From: a virus
Virus record (IMG/VR): IMGVR_UViG_3300025098_000307
Location: 1 to 23,069 of that record
DNA length: 23,069 nucleotides
Direction: 5' to 3' (one strand)
Under the pieces are notes generated by a model that searched no databases, was not told the origin of the DNA, and saw only the letters and a program-made list of their open reading frames with translations. Below are positions 1 to 5,063 of this stretch, piece by piece. Position numbers and translations under genes: made by a program. How positions within the stretch are numbered: position 1 is the first letter of the stretch; the number at the start of each line of letters is the position of its first letter.

Positions 1-123
1 TTTCTTGAGCCATGTTACCAAGTCCTGTCGAGCTTCTCTGATTTCTGCCTGCGCTTCATCGATAGCTTTGTCTGCCGAATCATGCGCGTCTTTGATTGCT
101 TTTTCTACGTTCTTCTTAGCCAT
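1..123 (-). CDS. Coiled-coil small protein, 3' end missing
   Basis: The first 41 codons of a gene that runs off the left edge of the window. The ATG is at 123 and is preceded by a strong ribosome binding site, GAGGTG, six bases or so upstream. The visible part begins MAKKNVEKAIKDAHDS and is almost entirely charged and alanine-rich, with the spacing expected of an amphipathic helix or coiled coil. It lies ten bases downstream of the SSB-like gene, so it is the most distal visible member of the leftward recombination operon. I do not recognise the family, and function cannot be assigned without the missing C-terminus. Confidence 0.7.
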   Translation of the reverse strand, partial: MAKKNVEKAIKDAHDSADKAIDEAQAEIREARQDLVTWLKK

Positions 124-133
124 GCTTCACCTC

Positions 134-433
134 TTAGAATGGTACGTCTTGTGATAGGAAATCATCTTGCTTCTTAGCCTGACCGCCTTCAGTGTAGATA
201 ACCTTGCAGTTACCTAGAATAGGTGGTCGCTCTGCACCAGACTCGCGCTCTTCTTTATCCTGAGACTGTGCAATAAAGCCATGATTGCCATACTGATCTT
301 CTTCAGTTGGGTTGATAAAGGTAGTCAGGTTTACATACTTAGCCACTGACCCATCTTTTTTAGTTACTTCTTTAATGCGTGACTTGTCAATCTTTGTCAC
401 ATCTATAGATACTGAGATTCCTATTTTACTCAC
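134..433 (-). CDS. Probable phage single-stranded DNA-binding protein
   Basis: A 99-residue protein starting MSKIGISVSIDVTKIDKSR. The N-terminal 75 residues read as a compact beta-rich domain (alternating hydrophobics in SVSIDVTKI and YVNLTTFI). The C-terminus is acidic and ends DDFLSQDVPF, like the acidic Asp-Phe-type tips (DDDIPF) by which bacterial SSB proteins recruit partners. The start overlaps the stop of the YqaJ exonuclease gene in an ATGA junction (430-433), so the two are probably translationally coupled. Context beside an exonuclease and an annealing protein supports a role in coating single strands during phage recombination or replication. The OB fold itself is inferred, not seen; an anti-nuclease or other small partner is the alternative. 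Confidence 0.6.
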   Translation of the reverse strand: MSKIGISVSIDVTKIDKSRIKEVTKKDGSVAKYVNLTTFINPTEEDQYGNHGFIAQSQDKEERESGAERPPILGNCKVIYTEGGQAKKQDDFLSQDVPF

Positions 434-1026
434 GTTAAATTCCTCACTTCTGATTTGATTTCCTCTACGGCTAGGTTTATTTGCTTAGCCAGTTTCTCTA
501 TAAACTCTTCATTGCGCTCTACTCTTACAACAAAGGGCTTCATATCAGGGTGGTATGACATAAAGTCCCACCATTCTCTGCCTGTAATATACAAACAACC
601 CTGTACCTGAGCATAGTGCTTACTCGGACATTCGCCCTTTCTGCTCCATGCTATGTGGTTCTTTGGTGCAGGGCATTTAAACTCAACACCCCCATCTTCA
701 CCAATCAATCCATCAGGGCTACAACCAAACTCTCCTGAGTCATCTAGTATAAACCCTACTTCTTCTACGTCAACACTGTGCATCAACTCATACATTGCGC
801 GAGCTTCAGGCTCTAACTCTGTACCTCTCTGCATCCATTCATTAACGTAGATTGGCTCTGATTCGCCCAGTATTCTTTCAGCTATTAAGATGTTTATGTA
901 TTCATCTGCTGATGCACTAGGCTTCCCTGCCGTAGTGATTAGTTTAGAGAACTGACTAGCACTGGGTCTGCCTAACCTAGCATCTAGCCATTCCTGTGTA
1001 CCTTGATCAGCTTGAAGTATTTGCAA
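430..1026 (-). CDS. YqaJ-family viral recombination exonuclease
   Basis: A 198-residue nuclease of the YqaJ / lambda-exonuclease (PD-(D/E)XK) family, which resects double-stranded ends to give single strands for an annealing protein. Family marks are clear: QGTQEWLDARLG near residues 8-19 followed by SAS, GTELEPEA near 68-75, the catalytic Asp in CSPDG (about D105), the E-x-K pair in VEFKCP (E115, K117), and the YAQVQGCLYITG segment downstream. The only start that keeps the QGT motif is TTG at 1026, with GGAG about eight bases upstream; it lies 20 bases inside the end of the annealing-protein gene. The low-efficiency TTG may set a lower level than the annealing protein. Family assignment is firm; the start is inferred from the motif and the binding site. 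Confidence 0.92.
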   Translation of the reverse strand: MQILQADQGTQEWLDARLGRPSASQFSKLITTAGKPSASADEYINILIAERILGESEPIYVNEWMQRGTELEPEARAMYELMHSVDVEEVGFILDDSGEFGCSPDGLIGEDGGVEFKCPAPKNHIAWSRKGECPSKHYAQVQGCLYITGREWWDFMSYHPDMKPFVVRVERNEEFIEKLAKQINLAVEEIKSEVRNLT

Positions 1027-1558
1027 CTTTCTTCTCCAACATTGCTAATGCTCTATCATACTGCGCCACTGACATATCATCTACAGTCTTGCACTTGAAC
1101 ACTTGGCAGAACTTCTTAACATCGCTCTCTGTAGCCTGTAACAATCCCTTTAACTTAGCTGACTGCTCTTCACTGATAGGTGTATCCAATACCGCTAACG
1201 GTAGGTCTTCACCTGCGTAGATGTAATGCCCCAAGCCAAACATAGCAATACACTTAACTAGACAGCGCATTCTAGCATCACTCACATCTCTTGATGTTGG
1301 GTTTACTACTGCCTTGTTCCTGTTATCCATCACTGGTAGCCACATACGTCTGGTGATACCGTCAACAGTCAACTCCACCTCTACCTCAACAGTACCATTC
1401 TGGTCTATGTTAGGCTCAAAGTAGCAGTAACTAGCATCAGGGTAATACTTCATCAGTGTACCCCAAGCATATGCCCATGAAAGGTAACTCAAGTTACCCT
1501 TCTTCTCGATGTTTTTAGATACGTCAATCGCTGACAGTGTTGTCCATACGTTACTCAT
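1007..1558 (-). CDS. DUF1071-type single-strand annealing protein
   Basis: A 183-residue protein beginning MSNVWTTLSAIDVSKNIEKK with the typical DUF1071 stretch LSYLSWAYAWGTLMKYYPDA near residues 22-42, then a beta-rich middle (TVEVEVELTVDG) and the conserved SDARMRCLVKCIAMFGLGHYIYAGEDL segment near 90-120, which recalls the RecT/Erf/Rad52-like annealing fold. Its neighbour is the YqaJ exonuclease, the standard pairing of resection nuclease with annealing protein in phage recombination systems. It starts with ATG at 1558, sharing one base with the stop of the upstream small gene (TAATG). The C-terminal 60 residues are helical and probably flexible. Assignment to DUF1071 rests on recognised motifs; biochemical activity is inferred from family and context. 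Confidence 0.82.
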   Translation of the reverse strand: MSNVWTTLSAIDVSKNIEKKGNLSYLSWAYAWGTLMKYYPDASYCYFEPNIDQNGTVEVEVELTVDGITRRMWLPVMDNRNKAVVNPTSRDVSDARMRCLVKCIAMFGLGHYIYAGEDLPLAVLDTPISEEQSAKLKGLLQATESDVKKFCQVFKCKTVDDMSVAQYDRALAMLEKKVANTSS

Positions 1559-1740
1559 TATGCACCCCCTAAGATTTGTTGAAATTGTTTCTCACTATAC
1601 CATGTAGCACTAGCCTCTTTAGCATATGCATCTGCATAGCCGAAGTAGTAGGCTTCTGGCTCACACTCGCGGGCAGGATGACCGTGTATACAGTCGAACT
1701 CGCCCTTCTCATAATCATTTAGTTTGCTTAAATCACTCAT
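1558..1740 (-). CDS. Small hypothetical protein in recombination operon
   Basis: A 60-residue protein, MSDLSKLNDYEKGEFDCIHG at its N-terminus, rich in acidic, tyrosine and alanine residues (GYADAYAKEASATWY). It has two cysteines (FDCIHGHPARECEPE) and two histidines between residues 17 and 27, close enough for a single metal site, though the spacing matches no motif I know. Its start overlaps the preceding gene by eight bases and its stop overlaps the annealing-protein start, so it is translated as part of the leftward operon. I do not recognise the family. Small proteins in this position are often host-takeover or recombination-modulating factors, but nothing here shows that. Confidence 0.65.
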   Translation of the reverse strand: MSDLSKLNDYEKGEFDCIHGHPARECEPEAYYFGYADAYAKEASATWYSEKQFQQILGGA

Positions 1741-2077
1741 ATCTCATCTCCATTTGTGTAATGTGTTCGTTGATGTAATCAACAGTTATCTGGTTAAGGT
1801 ATGATACAGATGCCTCAACTAGTTTACCAATCTCTTCATAGTTTTCGTCAGCCAGTGCCTGCAAAACTTGCTGATGATATTCTTCTATAAAGCCTAAATC
1901 ACCTAGATACTCACCTATAAAGGCATCTTGTAGCAAGCCTGCATCATTACGCATGATGTCAATAGAGTATCTCCAAGCTGTTTCTGTAACTTCTGCGTCA
2001 CTAGATGTGGTGGTGATGAGAGGGAACTGTGTTTCTGCCCTGTTGAAGTTGTATTCTTCAAATATTATTGGTTTCAT
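1733..2077 (-). CDS. Hypothetical acidic protein, first gene of leftward operon
   Basis: A 114-residue protein when started at the ATG at 2077 (MKPIIFEEYNFNRAE). The open frame extends upstream to an ATG at 2107, but that codon lies inside the -10 box of the leftward promoter and has no ribosome binding site, whereas 2077 is preceded by GAGGA at good spacing; 2077 is therefore the better start. The body is strongly acidic and helical (YEEIGKLVEASVSYLNQ), with no membrane segment or catalytic motif that I can see. It is the first gene of the leftward recombination operon and overlaps the next gene by eight bases. I do not recognise the family; its position fits an early regulatory or host-interaction protein, which is inference. 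Confidence 0.65.
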   Translation of the reverse strand: MKPIIFEEYNFNRAETQFPLITTTSSDAEVTETAWRYSIDIMRNDAGLLQDAFIGEYLGDLGFIEEYHQQVLQALADENYEEIGKLVEASVSYLNQITVDYINEHITQMEMRYE

Positions 2078-2105
2078 TTGTGTGTCCTCATGTTTGTGTA
2101 CTGAC

Positions 2106-2134
2106 ATATTAGTTAATGTTTACACCTATGTCAA
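2106..2134 (-). promoter_or_regulatory. Leftward early promoter
   Basis: On the minus strand a perfect TTGACA -35 box (2129-2134) is followed by a 17-base spacer and TAATAT (2106-2111, four of six matches to TATAAT). The predicted start near 2099 leaves a short leader ending in GAGGA before the ATG at 2077. Position and orientation fit the promoter of the leftward recombination operon. Confidence 0.65.
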
Positions 2135-2139
2135 TATTT

Positions 2140-2158
2140 ATTTGCAAATTAATTTACA
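2140..2158. promoter_or_regulatory. Candidate operator palindromes of the divergent control region
   Basis: ATTTGCAAAT (2140-2149) is a perfect ten-base palindrome, and TGCAAATTAATTTACA (2143-2158) is a sixteen-base palindrome with one mismatched pair. Both cover the -35 box and spacer of the rightward promoter. The half-site TTTRCA also occurs at 2119-2124, within the leftward promoter spacer. This arrangement is what a Cro/CI-type dimer would bind; the adjacent regulator at 2196 is the obvious candidate ligand. Binding is inferred. Confidence 0.4.
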
Positions 2159-2170
2159 TTGATATATGAT
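2142..2170 (+). promoter_or_regulatory. Rightward early promoter
   Basis: TTGCAA (2142-2147, four of six matches), a 17-base spacer and TATGAT (2165-2170, five of six) precede the regulator gene at 2196. The predicted start near 2177 is followed by AAGGAG at 2185-2190. It lies head to head with the leftward promoter, with seven bases between the two -35 boxes. Confidence 0.55.
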
Positions 2171-2195
2171 AGGTACAAATCACTAAGGAGATAAC

Positions 2196-2402
2196 ATGGA
2201 TATTAACAAATCATTAGATCATTTTATGAAAGAACACCGCATGACACAGGCAGATATAGCTAGAGAGGGTGGGTTGTCCCCTGCTACTGTCAGTTTGATT
2301 AGGAATAACCACAGAGAACCAAGCTGTGCCACCCTGATTGCATTGTCAGACCTATTCCAAGTACCAGTAAGCGACTTTATCAGGGCAGGTGAACATGGAT
2401 AA
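2196..2402 (+). CDS. Cro/CI-like XRE-family transcriptional regulator
   Basis: A 68-residue, single-domain DNA-binding protein. The helix-turn-helix lies near residues 16-38 (MTQADIAREGGLSPATVSLI), followed by the usual helices of the XRE/Cro fold (CATLIALSDLFQVPVSDFI). There is no C-terminal cleavage or oligomerisation domain of the CI/LexA type, so it is Cro-sized. AAGGAG sits five bases before the ATG. It is the first gene of the rightward operon, next to a divergent promoter pair with palindromic candidate operators, so it probably represses one or both early promoters. Its 3' end overlaps the replication initiator start by eight bases. A second, CI-like repressor is not seen in the window. 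Confidence 0.85.
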   Translation: MDINKSLDHFMKEHRMTQADIAREGGLSPATVSLIRNNHREPSCATLIALSDLFQVPVSDFIRAGEHG

Positions 2403-3108
2403 GAAAGGTTACTACGCAATCATCCCTGCTAACGTCAGATACGATGAGAGTCTAACGCCTAACGCCAAACTTTTATATGGTGAGATCACTGCACTTTGCA
2501 ATGAGAAAGGATATTGTTGGGCAACTAATGGATACTTTGCAGAACTATATAACGTCAGTAAGGTATCTATTAGTAAATGGATAGGTAGTCTTAAAGACGC
2601 AGGCTACGTCAGCATTGAGATGGAGCAGGATGGGGGTACTAAACAAATCTTAAATAGGTATATAAGATTAGTTAATGACCCTATTAAAGAAAAGTTAAAT
2701 ACCCCACAAAGAAAAGTTAATGGGGGTATTAAAGAAAAGTTTAAGGATAATAATACAGTTAATACTACATCTAATATTACAGTTAATAATATAGATCATT
2801 TTGAATCATTCTGGAGTGTTTACCCAAGAAAGGTTGGCAAGGCGCAAGCTAGGAAATCATGGGATAAGCTCAAACTGAATGACGATACTGTAAAGATGAT
2901 AGCAGAGAACATTGCATTGAGGATTAAGTATGGCGAGTGGAGTGATGCTAACAAAACATTCATACCCCATGCGTCAACCTATCTCAACAATGCAAGGTGG
3001 GAAGATGAGGTCGAAGCCCCTACACTAACTAACGTGGCGAAAAAACCGAATCAAATAAAGAAACGCGATATTGAAGTCGCACTAACCGATAGATCATGGG
3101 CAAACTAG
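2395..3108 (+). CDS. Phage replication initiator (lambda O-like helix-turn-helix protein)
   Basis: A 237-residue protein. Residues 1-80 form a winged-helix domain of the phage replication-protein type (KGYYAIIPANVRYDESLTPN, then ISKWIGSLKDAGYVSIEM). A low-complexity linker near residues 82-131 is rich in Lys and Asn. The C-terminal part carries FWSVYPRKVGKAQARKSW, a signature recurrent in phage O-type replication proteins. The linker DNA holds a phased repeat array, as lambda O carries its origin inside its gene. I chose ATG at 2395 (AGG ending five bases upstream); GTG at 2389 would add two residues. No helicase or helicase loader is recognisable nearby, so the protein presumably recruits host DnaB directly or through one of the small downstream proteins. 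Confidence 0.8.
   Translation: MDKKGYYAIIPANVRYDESLTPNAKLLYGEITALCNEKGYCWATNGYFAELYNVSKVSISKWIGSLKDAGYVSIEMEQDGGTKQILNRYIRLVNDPIKEKLNTPQRKVNGGIKEKFKDNNTVNTTSNITVNNIDHFESFWSVYPRKVGKAQARKSWDKLKLNDDTVKMIAENIALRIKYGEWSDANKTFIPHASTYLNNARWEDEVEAPTLTNVAKKPNQIKKRDIEVALTDRSWAN
2641..2788 (+). repeat. Iteron-like array, candidate replication origin inside initiator gene
   Basis: The 13-mer AAAGAAAAGTTAA occurs at 2686-2698 and 2708-2720, with a one-mismatch copy at 2731-2743 and degenerate copies (three mismatches each) starting at 2641 and 2663. The start-to-start distances are 22, 23, 22 and 23 bases, about two helical turns. An AT-rich stretch follows with two exact copies of TACAGTTAATA at 2754-2764 and 2778-2788. 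The middle copy is flanked by an eight-base inverted repeat (AATACCCC / GGGGTATT). The copies fall in different reading frames (KEKLN versus QRKVN), so the repeat is conserved as DNA, not as protein. Iterons followed by an AT-rich block inside the initiator gene is the lambda origin plan. Confidence 0.65.
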
Positions 3109-3117
3109 GAGTAATAA

Positions 3118-3375
3118 ATGTCTGAATACAATATACCATCTGACCTTTTTGAGCGCAGATACGATGCATATAAGAGCCATCCTGCATACAACGTGATAAT
3201 ACAATTACATCGCGCGTCTATGGCTATGGACTTTATGCAAATCAAGTTGGATATTGAAAGTGATGGACTGACTGACTTAAAAGAAATACTGGATAATTTA
3301 ATAAATTGCTTTATAGAGTTTGATGCAAGCAAAAAAGACTGGGATGAACACTTCCAATATAGGAGAATACAATGA
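3118..3375 (+). CDS. Small hypothetical early protein
   Basis: An 85-residue, mostly helical protein with mixed charge (MSEYNIPSDLFERRYDAYKS at the N-terminus; acidic middle LDIESDGLTDLKEILDNL). It has no signal peptide, membrane segment or recognisable motif. TAGGAG precedes the ATG by seven bases, and the stop overlaps the next start in an ATGA junction, so it belongs to the rightward early operon between the replication initiator and small DNA-binding proteins. A helicase-loading role has been taken by small proteins in this position in lambdoid phages, but no P-like motif is visible here. Function unknown. Confidence 0.65.
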   Translation: MSEYNIPSDLFERRYDAYKSHPAYNVIIQLHRASMAMDFMQIKLDIESDGLTDLKEILDNLINCFIEFDASKKDWDEHFQYRRIQ

Positions 3376-3590
3376 CACAATCAGAGAGAGTATTAAAATA
3401 TTTAGAAGATGGTAAGAAGCTAACCTGCCTGAATGCTTTTGAGGAGCTAGGCATTACACAAGTGGCGGCTCGAATCTTTGAGCTGAAAGAGAAAGGTCAC
3501 GACATAAAGACCAACAGAAGAAAGGTAACTAACCGTTACAATGAGATCTGTAGCGTAGCTGAATACTACATGGAGAGAAAATATGACTAA
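3372..3590 (+). CDS. Small winged-helix DNA-binding protein
   Basis: A 72-residue protein with the compact pattern of the small phage helix-turn-helix family often listed as HTH_39: MTQSERVLKYLEDGKKLT, then ALITQ-like helix (FEELGITQVAARIFELKEKG) and a basic wing (TNRRKVTNRYN). It is likely a DNA-binding accessory or regulator. It starts at an ATGA overlap with the preceding gene and ends inside the start of the next gene (eight-base overlap), so expression is coupled within the rightward early operon. The family assignment is from pattern memory; target sites cannot be read from this window. Confidence 0.65.
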   Translation: MTQSERVLKYLEDGKKLTCLNAFEELGITQVAARIFELKEKGHDIKTNRRKVTNRYNEICSVAEYYMERKYD

Positions 3591-3924
3591 CTATCAGAAG
3601 GCTAAAAAGCATGGCGGCATCAAAGGCTATAAGTATGTAGGCACTGAGAGTGATAAGTTTGTTACTGGTAACTACTACACTTATGAAGATATGAGTGAGC
3701 TTACAGGGCTGAGTGAGCATACACTTAGGTCTCGCATGGTGAAGAACAAGCTAAAAGAGAATGGCGAGAAAGTAATCACTGACTTACAGCTTATGCCAAA
3801 GAGAAAGCCGTTTACCAATCTTGATGGAACTAAATCACGTTATGTTTTAGGTCAAGACAATATCAAGAGATGTGAGACACAATCAGAAATTATGATGAAC
3901 AAATATTTGAGGTTAGCGTTATGA
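3583..3924 (+). CDS. Small protein with MerR/excisionase-like helix-turn-helix segment
   Basis: A 113-residue basic protein. Residues around 28-50 (YTYEDMSELTGLSEHTLRSR) resemble the first helices of MerR- or excisionase-like winged domains, where a Leu-Thr-Gly-Leu-Ser turn precedes the recognition helix. The remainder is Lys-rich (QLMPKRKPFTNLDGTKSRY) without other motifs. GGAG lies seven bases before the ATG. It overlaps the preceding gene by eight bases and the NinB-like gene by four (ATGA). Possible roles are transcription control of late genes or an excision factor; the sequence does not decide between them. Confidence 0.55.
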   Translation: MTNYQKAKKHGGIKGYKYVGTESDKFVTGNYYTYEDMSELTGLSEHTLRSRMVKNKLKENGEKVITDLQLMPKRKPFTNLDGTKSRYVLGQDNIKRCETQSEIMMNKYLRLAL

Positions 3925-4364
3925 ATGGTGCCGCTTGGACTGTCAACTGTCCTAAGAAACTCACAATGTATAAAGAATTTGTCGAGCAAATGTATGAGAA
4001 GCATAAGTACATTACGTTTGAATACAAGCTAGGTAAGCCTAGGAGTATTAAGCAAAACAATGCTATGTGGGTATTCTGTAAGGAGATAGCCAAGCGGTGC
4101 AATGATGCAGGGTTTCCTTGCATGATAAGTAGTCCTGTTTTAACAAAAGATATTGAAGCACCGTGGACTGACCGCAGTGTAATGGACTTGATATGGATGA
4201 CAGTACAGCGCGCTATGTATCCTGAGAAGGATGAAAGTAGTAGGCAGTTGTCTACAGATGAAGTATCGTTAGTAGCTGAAACAATAACCAGACACCTAGC
4301 AGAGAAGTACAAACTATATGTTACATTCCCTACAAAGGATTTTAAGAATGGCAATAAAGCGTGA
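3921..4364 (+). CDS. NinB-like recombination mediator
   Basis: A 147-residue protein with the layout of lambda NinB (Orf): a short beta-rich N-terminus, a central RSIKQNNAMWVFCKEIAKRC (about residues 33-52) comparable with the RSLDQN-x-x-LW stretch of lambda NinB, and a C-terminal helical region ending LYVTFPTKDFK. NinB binds single-stranded DNA and helps load recombinases, acting at forks and breaks. Here it sits directly before an HNH nuclease, echoing the ninB-ninG neighbourhood of lambdoid phages. The start is an ATGA overlap with the preceding gene. The family call rests on this motif and gene order; overall similarity to lambda NinB is low. Confidence 0.65.
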   Translation: MNGAAWTVNCPKKLTMYKEFVEQMYEKHKYITFEYKLGKPRSIKQNNAMWVFCKEIAKRCNDAGFPCMISSPVLTKDIEAPWTDRSVMDLIWMTVQRAMYPEKDESSRQLSTDEVSLVAETITRHLAEKYKLYVTFPTKDFKNGNKA

Positions 4365-4737
4365 TGCGGCAGACAAGTGGTTTAGTGATGTAGTTAGGAA
4401 GAAAGCAGGTCATGTGTGTGAAAGCTGTGGAAAGGTAGAAGGCAGGATGGAGTGCGCTCACATCTATGGAAGGTCGGCTAAGTCAGTGAGGTGGTCAATG
4501 GACAATGCAGTATGTCTGTGCCATTACTGTCACATGCAGTTCACTGCCAACCCACTAGAGTTTACAGCGTGGTTGGAAGAGACTTTAGGCGAGGGACACA
4601 TGGAGATGCTGAGAGAGAAGTGGCAAGTCCTGATGAAGACGAACAAGCAGTTAAGAAAAGAAATAGCAAAACATTACAGGGAAGAATTTAAGAAGATGGA
4701 TCAAGATGAAACCTATGAACCAGTAAGTTATAACTGA
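4348..4737 (+). CDS. HNH endonuclease, NinG/Rap-like by position
   Basis: A 129-residue nuclease starting MAIKRDAADKWF. It carries a zinc-binding C24-x2-C27, the catalytic-type AHI (H38), an Asn at about 53, and C58-x2-C61-H62, the order expected of a zinc-finger HNH domain. The C-terminus is a charged helix. The frame is open further upstream, but ATG 4348 has AGGA at suitable spacing, and the longer form would only add ten residues read from inside ninB. It overlaps the NinB-like gene by 17 bases. Next to NinB, an HNH protein may play the role of lambda NinG (Rap), a structure-specific recombination nuclease. A free-standing homing-type or restriction-like nuclease is the alternative, made less likely by the tight operon packing. 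Confidence 0.8.
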   Translation: MAIKRDAADKWFSDVVRKKAGHVCESCGKVEGRMECAHIYGRSAKSVRWSMDNAVCLCHYCHMQFTANPLEFTAWLEETLGEGHMEMLREKWQVLMKTNKQLRKEIAKHYREEFKKMDQDETYEPVSYN

Positions 4738-4745
4738 GGTGTGAT

Positions 4746-4985
4746 ATGAGTGATCAAATATTAGGCATTATGTTTGACAAGATAGACCAGTATGGGCTGA
4801 CTGATATACGTGAAGAGTTAATCAATGTAATAGATGCGGCTGTGTATAACAATGCTAGTGGCTATGCTAGATATGAAATAGCAAAGTTGTGGGATCAGGT
4901 TGAAGAAGAGATAGCTAAACAGTCTGAGCCACCCACGGAAGAGCAATTAAGTCTTGAACATCCTGAGATGTTTGATATAGAATAG
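4746..4985 (+). CDS. Small acidic hypothetical protein
   Basis: A 79-residue, strongly acidic protein (C-terminus EEQLSLEHPEMFDIE) with no membrane segment or known motif. GAGGTG sits a few bases before the ATG. It is the last gene of the rightward early operon and is followed, about 40 bases on, by a strong intrinsic terminator. Acidic proteins of this size in early phage operons often act as DNA mimics or as partners of host enzymes, but nothing in the sequence specifies that here. Confidence 0.6.
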   Translation: MSDQILGIMFDKIDQYGLTDIREELINVIDAAVYNNASGYARYEIAKLWDQVEEEIAKQSEPPTEEQLSLEHPEMFDIE

Positions 4986-5023
4986 AAATACATATCCCCT
5001 AGTATGTGTAGTATGTCCACTTT

Positions 5024-5049
5024 GCCCCATGTATTTGGGGCTTTTTTTT
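5024..5049 (+). terminator. Intrinsic terminator ending the rightward early operon
   Basis: The stem GCCCCA (5024-5029) pairs with TGGGGC (5036-5041) around a six-base loop, and eight T residues follow (5042-5049). This is a textbook rho-independent terminator on the plus strand; the minus strand lacks a matching T tract. It separates the early operon from the small basic gene cluster. Confidence 0.85.
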
Positions 5050-5057
5050 GGTATAAT
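5049..5057 (+). promoter_or_regulatory. Extended -10 promoter for the small basic gene cluster
   Basis: TGGTATAAT is a perfect extended -10 (TG-N-TATAAT) whose first base is the last T of the terminator tract. No convincing -35 lies at 16-18 bases, as is usual for extended -10 promoters. With TATAAT ending at 5057, transcription should start at about 5064, the A of the ATG of the first gene, implying a leaderless or nearly leaderless transcript. Confidence 0.55.
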
Positions 5058-5063
5058 AGGGCA

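Noticed and set aside
3890-4354. Long open frame (154 codons) on the minus strand
   Set aside because: It is the complement of the NinB-like gene, whose motif and overlaps with neighbours are convincing; the minus frame has cysteine- and serine-rich nonsense composition and no supported start.
5004-5063. N-terminal extension of the first basic protein from the ATG at 5004
   Set aside because: It would place the start upstream of the terminator hairpin, and the extension is translated terminator and promoter sequence; the family-like N-terminus begins at 5064.
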